Positions 17,627 to 27,268 are shown, numbered from the stretch's first letter. The stretch: DNA of 32,192 nt from Natronomonas aquatica (GCF_024449025.1 NZ_JAHLKM010000029.1:1-32192), one strand, 5' to 3'. Numbers and translations: made by a program. The notes: generated by a model not told the origin, from the sequence alone.

Positions 17627-17803
17627 ATGGGGTTCGGCAGTTACGACGAGTCCGAACAGGACAACCAACAGATCGACACGGAGGACATCGAAACGGGCGA
17701 GGGTCGGACGACGTCGATGCACGACGGCGAGGTCAGCTTCGAGTACGACGACGCCTCGAGCGAGGACCTACTCGAGGCCTACGAGGAGTTCAAAAACCAG
17801 TGA
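17627..17803 (+). CDS. DUF5786 family small acidic protein
   Basis: 58 residues, highly acidic (MGFGSYDESEQDNQQ at the start; EDLLEAYEEFKNQ at the end). The start, the central SMHDGEVSFEYDDASS segment and the helical tail match the conserved haloarchaeal DUF5786 family as I remember it; its function is unknown. No cysteines or membrane segments. The stop overlaps the GTG start of the DUF99 gene (GTGA), implying translational coupling. The codon pattern fits its neighbours. Confidence 0.75.
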   Translation: MGFGSYDESEQDNQQIDTEDIETGEGRTTSMHDGEVSFEYDDASSEDLLEAYEEFKNQ

Positions 17804-18393
17804 AACCGGGGCGCCGGGCGCTCGGAGTCGCCGAGTCCTACCGGGGAACCGACGGGACGGCAACCAGCACGCTCGCCGGCGCCGTCGTCCGGGTCGACCG
17901 GGCGGTCGGCGATTTCTCTTTCGCCCGCTGTGCCGTCGGCGGGCGCGACTCGACCGACGCGATCGAAGCCCTCTGGAAGCGACTCGACCGGCCCGACGTC
18001 CGGTATCTCTTCCTCGCCGGGGTCGCCCCGGCGTGGTACAACGTCGTCGATCTCGGGCGGCTCCATCGGGTGATCGAGCGGCCGGTGCTTTCGGTCTCCT
18101 TCGAGGACAGCGGCGGGCTCGAAAGTGGGATCGCCGAGGCGTTCGACGGCGACGAGCGGCGCCTCCGCTTGGAGGCCTACGGGGCGCTTCCGGGCCGGCA
18201 CCGGCTGGAGATCGACGGCGAGCCGCTTTTCGTCCGATCGATCGGGCTCGACCGAACGCGGGCCGATGCCGTCGTTGAGGCCTACACCCAGAAACGGCGG
18301 CCGGAACCGCTCCGGGTCGCGAAACGGCTCGCACGCCGGGTCGACGCCGCCCGCCGTGAGGGGACGATCGCCCCCGACGATCGGCGGGATTAA
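17800..18393 (+). CDS. DUF99 family protein (endonuclease V-like fold)
   Basis: 197 residues. DUF99 (COG1628) proteins are archaeal relatives of endonuclease V without a firmly assigned activity. Matching features are GVAESYRG near the start, AGAVVRVD, YLFLAGVAPAWYNVVDL (about 68-84), RPVLSVSFED and a C-terminal basic helix (PLRVAKRLARRVDAARR). The GTG at 17800 is chosen because it overlaps the DUF5786 stop and fits the family's N-terminus; the open frame extends upstream but is then a shadow of DUF5786. A uracil-DNA glycosylase follows after 25 bases, so a nucleic-acid repair role is plausible. Confidence 0.75.
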   Translation: MKPGRRALGVAESYRGTDGTATSTLAGAVVRVDRAVGDFSFARCAVGGRDSTDAIEALWKRLDRPDVRYLFLAGVAPAWYNVVDLGRLHRVIERPVLSVSFEDSGGLESGIAEAFDGDERRLRLEAYGALPGRHRLEIDGEPLFVRSIGLDRTRADAVVEAYTQKRRPEPLRVAKRLARRVDAARREGTIAPDDRRD

Positions 18394-18418
18394 CTCCCGG
18401 GGCACCGATCGGACGACC

Positions 18419-19000
18419 GTGACAAGCGAGATCGACGTGACGGAGTGTACCCGCTGTGAGACGCTGTGTGGCTCCCGGAGCCGCATCGTCAACGGCGTGG
18501 GGCCCGACGACGCCGAGTTGCTCTTCGTCGGGGAGGCGCCCGGACGGAAGGAAGACGAGGGCGGGGAACCGTTCGTCGGCCGTTCCGGGGACGTCCTCGA
18601 TTCGGCGCTCCGGGATCAGGGGCTCGCCCGAAGCGACGTCCGGATCACCAACTGCGTCCGGTGTCGACCCCCGGAGAACCGCGACCCGACGGCCGAGGAA
18701 CTGGCGAACTGCCGTGGATACCTCGAACGGGAGATCGACGCCGTCGATCCGACGGTGCTGGTCGCGCTCGGGAAGGTCCCCTCAGAACACCTGCTGGGGC
18801 GCTCCGTCGGCGTGACCGCCGAAGCGGGTTCGGTGGACGAGACCCGGATCGCGGGGACGGTACGGCGTGTCGTGGTCTGTGTTCATCCCGCCGCGACGCT
18901 GTACGATCCGGGCCAGCGGGAGCCGTTCACCGAGGCGATCGGCGCGGCCGTCGGCCTCGTCGACGGGGGCGGCGATCAGTCCCGGCTCGGGGAGTTCTGA
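18419..19000 (+). CDS. Family 4 uracil-DNA glycosylase (4Fe-4S)
   Basis: 193 residues. It removes uracil from DNA as the first step of base excision repair. The active-site motif GEAPGRKEDEGGEPFVGRSG (38-57) and the HPAATLYDP motif (156-164) match family 4. Cys10, Cys13, Cys82 and Cys98 have the same spacing (3, 69, 16) as the [4Fe-4S] ligands of the Thermus enzyme. The GTG at 18419 is the start that places CTRC at the usual distance from the N-terminus; the frame is open upstream but overlaps DUF99. It is probably the third gene of the DUF5786 operon. It converges with the zinc-finger gene, 24 bases away. Confidence 0.88.
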   Translation: MTSEIDVTECTRCETLCGSRSRIVNGVGPDDAELLFVGEAPGRKEDEGGEPFVGRSGDVLDSALRDQGLARSDVRITNCVRCRPPENRDPTAEELANCRGYLEREIDAVDPTVLVALGKVPSEHLLGRSVGVTAEAGSVDETRIAGTVRRVVVCVHPAATLYDPGQREPFTEAIGAAVGLVDGGGDQSRLGEF

Positions 19001-19024
19001 CGGGACGACCGCGCCGGGGGGCGG

Positions 19025-19231
19025 CTACCCCGAGAGCCGGAAAACGTGTTCGCGGTCGGCCCCACAGCTCGGACAGACGTGCCGGTAGACGATCCGTCCG
19101 CCGTTCGAGCCGCTCGTCCAGTTGCCCTCCTCGTCGACGTACCCGCAGTCGGGACACTTCGTGTCGGTGGTCTCGTACCGACGCCGGAGCCGCTCGATCG
19201 GCGTCCGCCCTTTCGTGACTCGTGTTACCAT
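19025..19231 (-). CDS. Small CPxCG-type zinc-finger protein
   Basis: 68 residues with two CPxCG knuckles (KCPDCG, Cys26/29, and VCPSCG, Cys53/56) that should bind one zinc. The part between them (EEGNWTSGSNGGRIVYRH) suggests a zinc ribbon. A basic N-terminal helix (PIERLRRRYE) may contact nucleic acid or a partner. Haloarchaea encode many such microproteins, often affecting stress or growth phenotypes; I believe this belongs to the HVO_0649-like group but cannot verify it. A TATA-like sequence (complement of 19253-19263) lies at leaderless distance from the ATG. Confidence 0.8.
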   Translation of the reverse strand: MVTRVTKGRTPIERLRRRYETTDTKCPDCGYVDEEGNWTSGSNGGRIVYRHVCPSCGADREHVFRLSG

Positions 19232-19383
19232 ACCACGTACCTACCTCATCGAGGAAAATAAATGTAGCCCCGGAGGGTTTCGTGCGCACCGAACGCCGAT
19301 CCATTCAGTCGGTTCCCCCCGGATCAATCGAAGCGGCCCGTCCGGAGGGAAACGCACTTGCCCGACGGCCGCCCAGCTAGGGT

Positions 19384-20028
19384 ATGACCACGACACAGCG
19401 GACCGCCGAGGTCGTCCTCGTCGATTACGGGCTCGGGAACCTCCGGAGCGTCACCCGGGGGTTAGAGCGGGCCGGCGCCGACGTGACGCTGTCGGCGGAC
19501 CCCGCGGAGATCGACGCCGCCGACGGGATCGTCCTCCCGGGGGTCGGCGCGTTCAGCGAGGGGATGGAGAACGCCGGACCGTTCCGCGAAACGCTCGTCG
19601 ATGCCGCCGACGCGGGGACGCCGCTCTTCGGGATCTGTCTCGGTATGCAGATGCTGCTTACGACCAGCGAGGAAGCCGAGACGGTCGGGCAGGGCGACGT
19701 CCGGGGACTCGATCTCGTTTCGGGGACGAACCGACGGTTCGACGAGGGCCAGAAAGTACCGCACATGGGCTGGAACGAACTCGACGTCGAACGGGAGCAC
19801 CCGATCGTCGAGGGGGTCGACGGTGAATACGCTTACTTCGTCCACTCGTATTACGCAGCCCCCGACGACGAGGACGCCGTCGTCGCCACGACGGACTACG
19901 GGACGGAGTTCCCCTCGATCGTCGCCAGCGAGGCCGGCAACGTCTTCGGGACCCAGTTCCACCCGGAGAAATCCGGGGAGACGGGGCTCGAGATACTGCG
20001 GAACTTCGTCGAGTACTGTCTGGACTGA
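19384..20028 (+). CDS. hisH: Imidazole glycerol phosphate synthase glutamine amidotransferase subunit HisH
   Basis: 214 residues. It releases ammonia from glutamine for HisF in histidine biosynthesis. The class I amidotransferase triad is visible: Cys85 in GICLGMQML, His193 and Glu195 in QFHPEKSG. The N-terminal DYGLGNLRSV and the oxyanion strand PGVGAF are also typical. The gene is complete and alone; no other his gene is in the window, in keeping with the scattered his genes of archaea. The ATG at 19384 gives the usual N-terminus apart from about 8 extra residues. It converges with the lrp gene, 28 bases away. Confidence 0.92.
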   Translation: MTTTQRTAEVVLVDYGLGNLRSVTRGLERAGADVTLSADPAEIDAADGIVLPGVGAFSEGMENAGPFRETLVDAADAGTPLFGICLGMQMLLTTSEEAETVGQGDVRGLDLVSGTNRRFDEGQKVPHMGWNELDVEREHPIVEGVDGEYAYFVHSYYAAPDDEDAVVATTDYGTEFPSIVASEAGNVFGTQFHPEKSGETGLEILRNFVEYCLD

Positions 20029-20056
20029 CTGCCGACCCGGCAGCGAGGCGGTACGT

Positions 20057-20509
20057 TCAGTAGTCCAGATCGAACTGTTCGTTCTCCGTGACGGTGTTGA
20101 GTACGACGCTCGTGTTCGACTCCTTGATGTCCGGGTCGATGAGCAGTTCCTTGATCTGTTCGTTCATGTGGTCGGTGTCGGTGAACTTCCCGATCGCGAA
20201 GATGTCGTGGTCGCCGGTGACCTCGTAGACCGACACCATGTGTTTGTGGCTCTGGAGCCGGTCGGTGATGTCGGGCAGTGCGCTGCCCTCAACTTTCAGC
20301 TGGATGACGGCCGTCACGTCGTAACCGAGTTCGCCGTAGTCGACGATCGGCGCGTACCCATTAATGATGCCCTGGTCTTCGAGGTCGGAGATGTGGTTCG
20401 AGACGGTCGTAACCGAGACGTTCAGATCCTCGCCGAGCGATCGAAGCGAGGCTCGGCCGTCTTCCAGTAGCGCGTTCACCAACTTCCGGTCGAGATTTTC
20501 GTACGTCAT
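20057..20509 (-). CDS. lrp: Lrp/AsnC-family transcriptional regulator
   Basis: 150 residues. An N-terminal winged helix-turn-helix (about 4-50; [20 protein letters not shown]) is followed by a RAM ligand-binding domain (about 63-140; [16 protein letters not shown]). It is transcribed divergently from glnA, an arrangement known in Halobacterium, where Lrp proteins influence glnA expression. A 6-8-6 inverted repeat (20546-20565) between the genes is a plausible binding site. A TATA-like sequence (complement of 20533-20540) lies 24-31 bases before the start, suggesting a leaderless and perhaps autoregulated mRNA. The effector is likely an amino acid such as glutamine. Confidence 0.92.
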   Translation of the reverse strand: MTYENLDRKLVNALLEDGRASLRSLGEDLNVSVTTVSNHISDLEDQGIINGYAPIVDYGELGYDVTAVIQLKVEGSALPDITDRLQSHKHMVSVYEVTGDHDIFAIGKFTDTDHMNEQIKELLIDPDIKESNTSVVLNTVTENEQFDLDY

Positions 20510-20545
20510 TACACCCCGGTACGACGTGGAGGGTTTAGAAGTTTA

Positions 20546-20565
20546 CGAATATACAGTTCTATTCG
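20546..20565. promoter_or_regulatory. Inverted repeat between lrp and glnA, candidate Lrp operator
   Basis: CGAATA (20546-20551) and TATTCG (20560-20565) are exact reverse complements separated by 8 bases. The site lies immediately upstream of the lrp TATA element and about 33 bases upstream of the glnA TATA element, where it could serve autoregulation and glnA control. Confidence 0.5.
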
Positions 20566-20597
20566 GAGGGACAGGAGATTTGCGCAGAACAATAACG

Positions 20598-20605
20598 TTT
20601 TAGTA
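20598..20605 (+). promoter_or_regulatory. glnA TATA-like box
   Basis: TTTTAGTA lies 32-39 bases before the glnA ATG. Initiation at the normal distance would give a leader of only about 5-10 bases, with no ribosome-binding site. Confidence 0.5.
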
Positions 20606-20636
20606 CGGGCACGCATCGGAACAGACGACGAGAAAC

Positions 20637-22007
20637 ATGACGAACGAAAACGTCACTCCCGATGGCGGTCTTACAGCGGAAGCACAGGCTGTGCTCGACG
20701 AAATCGAAGAGAAGGACGTCGGTTTCCTGCGTCTGCAGTTCACGGACATCCTCGGCACCGTCAAGAACGTCGCCGTTCCGGCCGATCAGGCCGAGAAGGC
20801 GTTCACCGACGGGATCTACTTCGACGGCTCCTCGATCGAGGGGTTCGTCCGCATCCAGGAGTCCGACATGCGGCTCATCCCGGACGCGAGCACGTTCGCG
20901 GTGCTGCCGTGGCGGAAACGCGAGGACGGCGCCTCCGCGCGGATGATCTGTGATGTCTACAACACCTCCACGGGCGAACCCTTCGAGGGCGACCCGCGGT
21001 ACGTCCTCCAGCGCGCGATCGACCGCGCCGAGGAGATGGGCTTCGAGATCAACTTCGCGCCCGAACCGGAGTTCTTCCTCTTCGAGGAGGACGAGGACGG
21101 CCGTGCGACGACGAAGACGGGCGATCAGGGCGGCTACTTCGATCTCGCGCCGAAGGATCTCGCAAGCGACGTCCGACGGGACATCATCTACGGGCTCGAG
21201 GAAATGGGCTTCGAGATCGAGGCCTCCCACCACGAGGTCGCCCGCGGCCAACACGAGATCAACTTCGAGTACGACGACGCGCTCTCGACCGCCGACAACG
21301 TCGCCACCTTCCGGACGGTCGTCCGGGCGATCGCCGCCCAGCACGATCTGCACGCGACGTTCATGCCCAAGCCGATCCCGAAGATCAACGGCTCCGGCAT
21401 GCACACCCACCAGTCGCTGTTCAAGGACGGAAAGAACGCCTTCCACGACCCCGACGACGAGTTCAACCTCTCGGGGACGGCCCACTCGTATCTCGCGGGC
21501 ATTCTCGAGCACGCGCCGGCGATCACGGCGGTCTCGAACCCGACGGTCAACAGCTACAAGCGGCTGGTCCCCGGCTACGAGGCTCCCGTCTACGTCGCGT
21601 GGTCCGACCGGAACCGCTCGGCGTTGATCCGTAAGCCCGCCGCGCGCATCCCGGCCGCCAGCCGGATCGAGGCCCGATTCCCCGATCCCTCGTGTAACCC
21701 GTATCTCGCCTTCGCGGCGCTGATCCACGCCGGCCTCGACGGCATCGAGAAGGGTCTGGAGGCGCCGGACCCGATCCGGGAGAACATCTACGAGTTCGAC
21801 GAGGAGAAACGCAAGGAGTACGGCATCGAGACCCTGCCGAGCAACCTCGGCGAGGCCGTTGACGCCCTCGAGGAGGACGAGGTCATCCTCGACGCGCTCG
21901 GCGACCACATCGGCGAGAAGTTCATCGAGGCCAAAACCGAGGAGTTCACCGACTATCTCGTCGACGTCTCGGAGTGGGAACTCGACCGGTACCTCGAGAA
22001 GTTCTAA
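20637..22007 (+). CDS. glnA: Glutamine synthetase (type I)
   Basis: 456 residues. It makes glutamine from glutamate, ammonia and ATP and is the main entry point for ammonia assimilation. Family signatures are FDGSSIEGF (the beta-grasp latch), PEPEFFLFE (metal-binding glutamates), [11 protein letters not shown] (glutamate/ATP site), [11 protein letters not shown] (usually R-x-P-x-R) and [17 protein letters not shown]. The adenylylation loop with Tyr (NLYDLP) is absent, consistent with archaeal GSI-alpha enzymes controlled in other ways. Length is normal. Divergent lrp and the inverted repeat between them suggest transcriptional regulation by Lrp. A hairpin plus T-tract follows the stop. Confidence 0.96.
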   Translation: MTNENVTPDGGLTAEAQAVLDEIEEKDVGFLRLQFTDILGTVKNVAVPADQAEKAFTDGIYFDGSSIEGFVRIQESDMRLIPDASTFAVLPWRKREDGASARMICDVYNTSTGEPFEGDPRYVLQRAIDRAEEMGFEINFAPEPEFFLFEEDEDGRATTKTGDQGGYFDLAPKDLASDVRRDIIYGLEEMGFEIEASHHEVARGQHEINFEYDDALSTADNVATFRTVVRAIAAQHDLHATFMPKPIPKINGSGMHTHQSLFKDGKNAFHDPDDEFNLSGTAHSYLAGILEHAPAITAVSNPTVNSYKRLVPGYEAPVYVAWSDRNRSALIRKPAARIPAASRIEARFPDPSCNPYLAFAALIHAGLDGIEKGLEAPDPIRENIYEFDEEKRKEYGIETLPSNLGEAVDALEEDEVILDALGDHIGEKFIEAKTEEFTDYLVDVSEWELDRYLEKF

Positions 22008-22008
22008 C

Positions 22009-22056
22009 GCGTCGGAACGCCGAACGAACGCTTTTTTTCGCGAGCGTCGGAACGCC
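22009..22056 (+). terminator. Repeat hairpins with T-tract after glnA
   Basis: The 13-mer GCGTCGGAACGCC occurs at 22009-22021 and again at 22044-22056. Each copy can form a short hairpin (GCGT-CGGA-ACGC). Between them is a run of seven T (22032-22038), the usual archaeal termination signal, placed just after the glnA stop and before the end of the convergent ribB gene. Confidence 0.55.
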
Positions 22057-22058
22057 CG

Positions 22059-22784
22059 TCAGCCGAGCTGTGCGAGGAGGTCGCTCCCCTCGACGTACGG
22101 GAAGCCGTTGCGCTCGGCGTACGCGCGGGCGGCGGCCGGCGACAGCGCGCCGCCGGTCTCGTCGTCGAGCATCTCACAGACCACGACGGCGGGCGCCGTG
22201 CCCGCGGCGGCGGCGAGGGCGAGCCCGAGTTCGGTGTGGCCCTTCCGGTCCTCGAGCAGGTTCGGCGCGCCGCGCAACAGATGGACGTGACCGGGGGCCC
22301 GGAACTGGGCGGCGAAACTGTCGGCGTCGGTCGCGATCGCCCCCGCCGCCCCGTCGCCCGCGACCTGCGTCTCGCGGGCGATATCCCCGGCGGCCGCACC
22401 GAGCGCCGAGATAGTGAGCGCGCGGTCCTCGTCGGTGATCCCGGTGAACGTCTCGCGGTGGTTGACGGTGAGCGAAAACGACGACCGTTCGTCGTATCCG
22501 AGATCGTGGGCCGTGCCGGCCGGATGATCGACGATCTCCTGTGTGAACGGCAGTTCCCACGCTCGACAGACGGTATCCGACAGCGCCACGCACACGAGGC
22601 CGCCGGCGTCGTTTCGCATCCGGGCGACGTCGTCGGGTTCGACGGCGGCCGCCGGATAGACGAGGTCCACCTCCCCTTCCCGGTCGGTCGCGTCGTGGAT
22701 CAGGACGGGCCCGCCGCCGGCGAACGCCGTGATCGCCGCATCCACGCCGGCGCCCGCCCGGGCGGTGTTACTGCTCCGAGACAT
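22059..22784 (-). CDS. ribB: 3,4-dihydroxy-2-butanone 4-phosphate synthase
   Basis: 241 residues. It converts ribulose 5-phosphate to the four-carbon precursor of riboflavin. Signatures are [12 protein letters not shown] (30-41), [10 protein letters not shown] (56-65), [27 protein letters not shown] and the metal/substrate segment [18 protein letters not shown] two codons upstream (22790) is an equally possible start. The gene overlaps the end of the riboflavin kinase gene, so the pair is probably co-transcribed and coupled, placing riboflavin precursor synthesis and FMN formation in one unit. It has no GTP cyclohydrolase fusion, as expected for archaea. Confidence 0.92.
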   Translation of the reverse strand: MSRSSNTARAGAGVDAAITAFAGGGPVLIHDATDREGEVDLVYPAAAVEPDDVARMRNDAGGLVCVALSDTVCRAWELPFTQEIVDHPAGTAHDLGYDERSSFSLTVNHRETFTGITDEDRALTISALGAAAGDIARETQVAGDGAAGAIATDADSFAAQFRAPGHVHLLRGAPNLLEDRKGHTELGLALAAAAGTAPAVVVCEMLDDETGGALSPAAARAYAERNGFPYVEGSDLLAQLG

Positions 22785-23466
22785 GGACACTCACTCCGTC
22801 CCCGTCCTCGATGTCGAGCGCGTCGCGGAGCTTCACCGGGGCGATGATCTCGAGTTGGTCCGCCCCGTGGTGGGTCCGCTCCGGGGAGATGACGTGGACC
22901 CCCTCCCGGCGGCCGCCGTGGGCCTCGATCGTCGCCGGCCAGCAGAAAGCGGGCCCGTAGGTCCGTTCCTCGTCCTCCCAGCCGTCGATCCCGACCGGAT
23001 CGAGCGCGTCCGTGCGGGCCCGCGCCCGGACGCTCTCCTCGTCGAGGTCGACGTTCAACGTTCCGGGGAACGGCTCGTACCCCAGCCGCTCGCGGAACTG
23101 CCGCATGTAACCCGAAAGCGAAATGTAGTGTTTCCCCTCGCCCATCCCGCTCGTGACGGTGCCCCGGAGCGTCACGTCGGCGTCGCCCTCGAAGAGCCGC
23201 CGGTAGTCGGCGTACTCCCGCTGGAGAGCCCGCTCGCCCTCGTCGGTGACCGCGACACGCTGGCCGTCGCCGGTCAGTTCCCGCGAGAGATAGCCGGCGT
23301 CCTCGAGTTGCTGAAGCCGCCGGGAGGCGGTCTGGTTCGACGCCTCGAGCCGCGCCGCCAGCCCGGAACAGGTGATCGTGGCCTCGCCCTCGAGCGCGCC
23401 GTCGAGGGCGACAAGCTTCAGCGTCGCCAACTCGTCGTGTCCGACGCGCCCGGTCGTCTGTGACAT
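22768..23466 (-). CDS. ribK: CTP-dependent riboflavin kinase with N-terminal winged helix (DUF120)
   Basis: 232 residues. The C-terminal domain (about 97-230) is the archaeal riboflavin kinase that makes FMN using CTP; its signature is [14 protein letters not shown] (108-121) followed by [10 protein letters not shown] (132-141). The N-terminal domain (about 10-85) is a MarR-like winged helix ([20 protein letters not shown]), a fusion known in archaeal RibK proteins that also act as repressors (RbkR) of riboflavin genes. The ATG at 23466 is chosen because the upstream extension is not conserved-looking. It overlaps ribB, so a self-regulated rib operon is likely. Confidence 0.9.
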   Translation of the reverse strand: MSQTTGRVGHDELATLKLVALDGALEGEATITCSGLAARLEASNQTASRRLQQLEDAGYLSRELTGDGQRVAVTDEGERALQREYADYRRLFEGDADVTLRGTVTSGMGEGKHYISLSGYMRQFRERLGYEPFPGTLNVDLDEESVRARARTDALDPVGIDGWEDEERTYGPAFCWPATIEAHGGRREGVHVISPERTHHGADQLEIIAPVKLRDALDIEDGDGVSVHVSEQ

Positions 23467-23649
23467 ACCGTCAGGTACGGGCTTTCGGCTCTTAACCGTA
23501 ACGGAACTGGGGAGCATAACAGAAATGGAAAACTGGGTCGCGTCCGTACTAGACTTCAGGGCCTCGAAAGCTAAAAACTGCCGACTGCGGTCCCGCCGGT
23601 CGGGATCCAGCCCGGTGAGGCGTCCGTCCGTCGCCGGCAGCCGGGTCGA

Positions 23650-24612
23650 TCACGACTCGGCGTAGGGACGTTCGCGCCAGAACTCGCTGCCGCCCTTCAG
23701 TTCCGGTACCATCGTGTCGGCCTCGCGGGCCAAAAGCGCGACCCGGGAGGCCTCGACCTCCTTCAGGACGGGATGGGTCGGGAGGTACTCCTGGACGGCC
23801 TCGGTGAACTCGATTACTTCCCCGTGGTCCGGCATGATCTCCCTCTCGAGCCGGTCCCTGGAGTTGCCGACGTGCATGTACGCCTTCAGTTCGACGAAGT
23901 CGGCGTCCGCGCGGTCGAACATCGCCGCGTACCACTCGGGGTGGTGGGTGTTGCGCCCCGACAGCAGCGTCGTCCGGAGGACGGTCCGCGTCTCGTCTTT
24001 CCCCGCCAGCACGTCCAGCGTCTCGATCAGCCGCTCCCAGGCGTCCTCCTCGACGGGGTTTACCACCTCGCGGAACGTCTTCCGGTCGGCGGCGTCGACG
24101 CTTACGTACAGCTGTGTCGGGTCGCACTGCTCGAGGACTGTCGGTCGGGTGCCGTTGGAGACGAGAAACGTCGTGATCCCCCGGTCGTGGAAGGCCTCGA
24201 TGAGCTCCGGGAGATACGGGTACAGCGTCGGCTCGCCGTCCAGCGAGATCGCGACGTGACGCGGTTTCATCGCCTCCTCGAAGACCCGCTCGGGGACCGC
24301 GTCGTTCCCACCGAACCCCGACAGCAGTTTCCGCTGGAGCTCGATCGACGCCTCCGCGACGGCGTCGGGATCGTCCCACTCGACGTCCCCCAACTCGTAG
24401 GCGTGGCCGGCGTGATCCCGCCAGCAGAACACACAGCGCTCGTTGCACTTGACCACCGGGGTCATCTGGATACAGCGGTGCGACTGGATCCCATAGAAAT
24501 GGTTCTTGTAACAACGTCCCTCCCCCCGAAGAGCGTTTGCCGTCCACCCGCAGGTCTGGGCGGCGGTGTGGTTCTCGCTGTGGTAGTCGGGGTCGTCGAC
24601 CTGCTTTGGCAT
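23650..24612 (-). CDS. taw1: 4-demethylwyosine synthase TYW1 (radical SAM)
   Basis: 320 residues. It condenses pyruvate with N1-methylguanosine at position 37 of tRNA-Phe to form the tricyclic base of wyosine. The radical SAM cluster ligands are Cys56, Cys60 and Cys63 (KCNERCVFC). Three more cysteines, Cys21, Cys34 and Cys47, spaced 13 apart, match the second iron-sulfur cluster of TYW1. Other conserved parts are ISLDGEPTLYP, FLVSNGTRP, VSVDAADR and ELKAYMHVGNS. It has no flavodoxin domain, as in archaeal forms. The upstream SDR gene on the same strand ends 96 bases before it. Confidence 0.94.
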   Translation of the reverse strand: MPKQVDDPDYHSENHTAAQTCGWTANALRGEGRCYKNHFYGIQSHRCIQMTPVVKCNERCVFCWRDHAGHAYELGDVEWDDPDAVAEASIELQRKLLSGFGGNDAVPERVFEEAMKPRHVAISLDGEPTLYPYLPELIEAFHDRGITTFLVSNGTRPTVLEQCDPTQLYVSVDAADRKTFREVVNPVEEDAWERLIETLDVLAGKDETRTVLRTTLLSGRNTHHPEWYAAMFDRADADFVELKAYMHVGNSRDRLEREIMPDHGEVIEFTEAVQEYLPTHPVLKEVEASRVALLAREADTMVPELKGGSEFWRERPYAES

Positions 24613-24708
24613 ACGACCGCCTCGGAGTTCGAACGCCTAAAAACCGCGGATCGAGCGGGGCGTCTCGGGTTCCGGCGCTTCCGACGCGTCGAAGGCGGCC
24701 GGCGTCGG

Positions 24709-25425
24709 CTACAGGCTGATCCCGCCGTCGACGGTGAGCGTCTCGCCGGTCACCGACTCAGTCGTCGCGAACAGCCGGATCGCTTCGGCGACCTCCTCGG
24801 GGTCGACGAGCCGGTCGATCGGCGACCGCTCGCGGGCGGCCGGGCGGCGCTCTTCGGCGTACATCTCCGTCTTCGTCGGCCCCGGCGCGACCGCGTTCGA
24901 GAAGATCCCCTCGTCGGTGTACTGCTTGGCAAGCGACTTCGTCAGTCCCAACATCCCGGCCTTCGAGGCGCCGTAGGCGGCGTCCGAGGGGCTCCCCCGT
25001 GTGCCGGCGATCGAGGAGACGTTGACGATCCGTCCCTCGCCGCGCTCTATCATCCCCGGAAGGACCGCACGCGTACAGAAGAGCGTCCCCTCGAGGTTGA
25101 CACGGAGCGTCCGCTGTATCTCCTCGTCGGTGGCCGCCTCCAGGGCGGTCGTATAGAACAGGCCGGCGTTGTTGACGAGGACGTCGACGCCGCCGGCCGC
25201 CTCGCGTATCTCCGCGACCATCGTTTCGATCGCGTCCGGGTCGCCGAGATCGCACTGATAGACGAGCGCCTCCCGACCGTTCGCCTCGATATCCGCGGCG
25301 ACGGATTCCGCGCTCTCGCGGTCGCTGTTGTAGTGGACGACGACGTCGTGGTCGGTTCCGAGGTCGCGCGCCGTCGCGCTGCCGATACCGCCGCTTGCTC
25401 CGGTGACGAGTGCCGTGGGTGTCAT
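24709..25425 (-). CDS. Short-chain dehydrogenase/reductase (FabG-like)
   Basis: 238 residues, a classical SDR. The cofactor loop is TGASGGIG (8-15), followed by NNAG, a catalytic Ser in VSSIAG and the YGASK active site. The C-terminal [12 protein letters not shown] is typical of 3-oxoacyl-ACP reductase-like members. It likely reduces a ketone with NAD(P)H; the substrate cannot be told, and haloarchaea lack a standard fatty acid synthase, so relatives serve polyhydroxyalkanoate or other pathways. It is divergent from argS, with 100 bases between, and lies upstream of taw1. Confidence 0.9.
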   Translation of the reverse strand: MTPTALVTGASGGIGSATARDLGTDHDVVVHYNSDRESAESVAADIEANGREALVYQCDLGDPDAIETMVAEIREAAGGVDVLVNNAGLFYTTALEAATDEEIQRTLRVNLEGTLFCTRAVLPGMIERGEGRIVNVSSIAGTRGSPSDAAYGASKAGMLGLTKSLAKQYTDEGIFSNAVAPGPTKTEMYAEERRPAARERSPIDRLVDPEEVAEAIRLFATTESVTGETLTVDGGISL

Positions 25426-25525
25426 CGTCCTCGCGTTCGGGACCGGTGTAGTAAATACGTTCGACCGATCGGAGCGTCCCGGCCGAACCCGTTACCCCTA
25501 TACCCGACGCTCGGGAAACGGGGGT

Positions 25526-27268
25526 ATGTTCCGTCCCTTCCGCGAGTCGGTCGAAGCCGCCCTCGGGTCGGCCCTCGAGGCTCGCGAGCTTTCGACCGAC
25601 GACCTCGGCATCGAGGAACCGCCCGAGGACGTCGACGCCGTGTTGGCCTCCTCGATCGCGTTCCGGCTTGCCGGCGAACTCGGGGCCGCCCCGCCGGAGG
25701 TGGCCGCCCGACTCGCCGACGAGATCGACGCCGCCGGCTACGAGTACGTCGACCGCGTCGAGCCGACCGGCCCCTACCTGAACTTCTTTCCGGACGAGGC
25801 CTACTTCGAGGGGACCTTAGAGGCCGGGCAGGACTCCGCCTACGGGGCGCTCCCCCCGAAAGACACCTCGATCGTCGTCGAGCACACCTCCGCGAACCCG
25901 ACCGGCCCGGTCCACGTCGGGCGGGCGCGCAACCCGATCGTCGGCGACGCGGTCGCCAACCTGCTCGAGTACGCCGGCTACGACGTCGACCGACACTACT
26001 ACGTCAACGACGCCGGCCGACAGATGGCGGTGTTCACGTGGGCCTACGAGCGCTTCGAGGAATCCGAGCTCCCGGAGCCGGCCCGCGACCGCGCCGAGTA
26101 CCGGATGGTCCGGTACTACCGGAGGGGCAACGATTTCCTGGAGAACGCCGATCCCGAGGCCCTCGAGGCCGCCGAAGCGGAGATCGAGACGATCCTCCAG
26201 GGGCTGGAGGCCGGCGACGAGGAGACCTACGAGCGCGTCACCGAGGTCGTCGATACGGTGCTCGCCGGCATGAAGGCGTGTCTGGGCCGCCTGCCGGCGA
26301 CGTTCGACGAGTTCATAAAGGAGACCCGGTTCATGCGGGACGGCTCGACCGACGACGTCGTCGTCCGGCTCAAGGAACTCCACGGGGCGGTCTACGAGAA
26401 CGACGCCTGGCAACTGGAATTCGAGGACATCGAAAAGAACCTCGTCTTCCTGCGGGCCGACGGTACCTCGCTGTACACCACCCGGGATCTGGCCCACCAC
26501 GAGTGGAAGCTCGAAAACTACGACCGGGCGGTGACGGTGCTCGGCGAGGACCACAAGCTGCAGGCCCGACAGCTCCGGTCGACGCTTTCGTTGCTCGGCC
26601 ACGACACCGACCGGCTCGATTCGGTCATCTACTCGTACGTGAACCTCCCGGAGGGGAAGATGTCGACCCGCCGGGGGACGGGCGTCCAGCTCGACGATCT
26701 GCTCGACGAGGCGATCGATCGCGCCCGCGGGGAGGTCGAAGACAGACTCGGCGACCGGCTCCGGAGCGACGACCTCGACGAGAACGCCGTCGAGCGGATC
26801 GCCCGGCAGGTCGGGGTCGGCGCGGTCAGATACGACATCGTCTCCAAGCAGCCGACGAAGGCGATCACCTTCGAGTGGGACCGGGCGCTCGACTTCGAGG
26901 CCCAGTCGGCGCCGTACGTCCAGTACGTCCACGCACGCTGCTGTGGGATCGAAGGCGAGGCCGACGGGATCGAGCCCACACTCGACGCTTCCGTCCTCGA
27001 AACCGATGCCGAGCGCGAACTCCTCGCGACGATCGCCCGCTTCCCGGGTGTCGTCGAGGGCGCCGCCGACGAGCACGAACCCCACCGGATCGCGACCTAT
27101 ACCCGCGAGATTGCCGACCGGTTCAACGGCTTCTACCGGGAGTGTCCCGTCGTCGGCGCCGACGACGAACGGACCCGAAGCGCCCGGCTCGCGCTCGTGA
27201 TCGCGGCCCGACACACCGTCGCGAACGCCCTCGATATCCTCGGCGTCGAGGCCCCCGAGTCGATGTAG
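25526..27268 (+). CDS. argS: Arginyl-tRNA synthetase
   Basis: 580 residues, class I. The HIGH motif reads HVGR (130-133) in [15 protein letters not shown], and the KMSKS motif reads KMSTRRG (378-384). The N-terminal additional domain for the tRNA elbow covers about 1-108. The C-terminal anticodon-binding domain ends, as is usual, with a Met (EAPESM). The ATG at 25526 is chosen because it gives the normal N-terminus; the open frame extends upstream into non-conserved sequence. The next gene begins 63 bases downstream on the same strand. Confidence 0.96.
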   Translation: MFRPFRESVEAALGSALEARELSTDDLGIEEPPEDVDAVLASSIAFRLAGELGAAPPEVAARLADEIDAAGYEYVDRVEPTGPYLNFFPDEAYFEGTLEAGQDSAYGALPPKDTSIVVEHTSANPTGPVHVGRARNPIVGDAVANLLEYAGYDVDRHYYVNDAGRQMAVFTWAYERFEESELPEPARDRAEYRMVRYYRRGNDFLENADPEALEAAEAEIETILQGLEAGDEETYERVTEVVDTVLAGMKACLGRLPATFDEFIKETRFMRDGSTDDVVVRLKELHGAVYENDAWQLEFEDIEKNLVFLRADGTSLYTTRDLAHHEWKLENYDRAVTVLGEDHKLQARQLRSTLSLLGHDTDRLDSVIYSYVNLPEGKMSTRRGTGVQLDDLLDEAIDRARGEVEDRLGDRLRSDDLDENAVERIARQVGVGAVRYDIVSKQPTKAITFEWDRALDFEAQSAPYVQYVHARCCGIEGEADGIEPTLDASVLETDAERELLATIARFPGVVEGAADEHEPHRIATYTREIADRFNGFYRECPVVGADDERTRSARLALVIAARHTVANALDILGVEAPESM

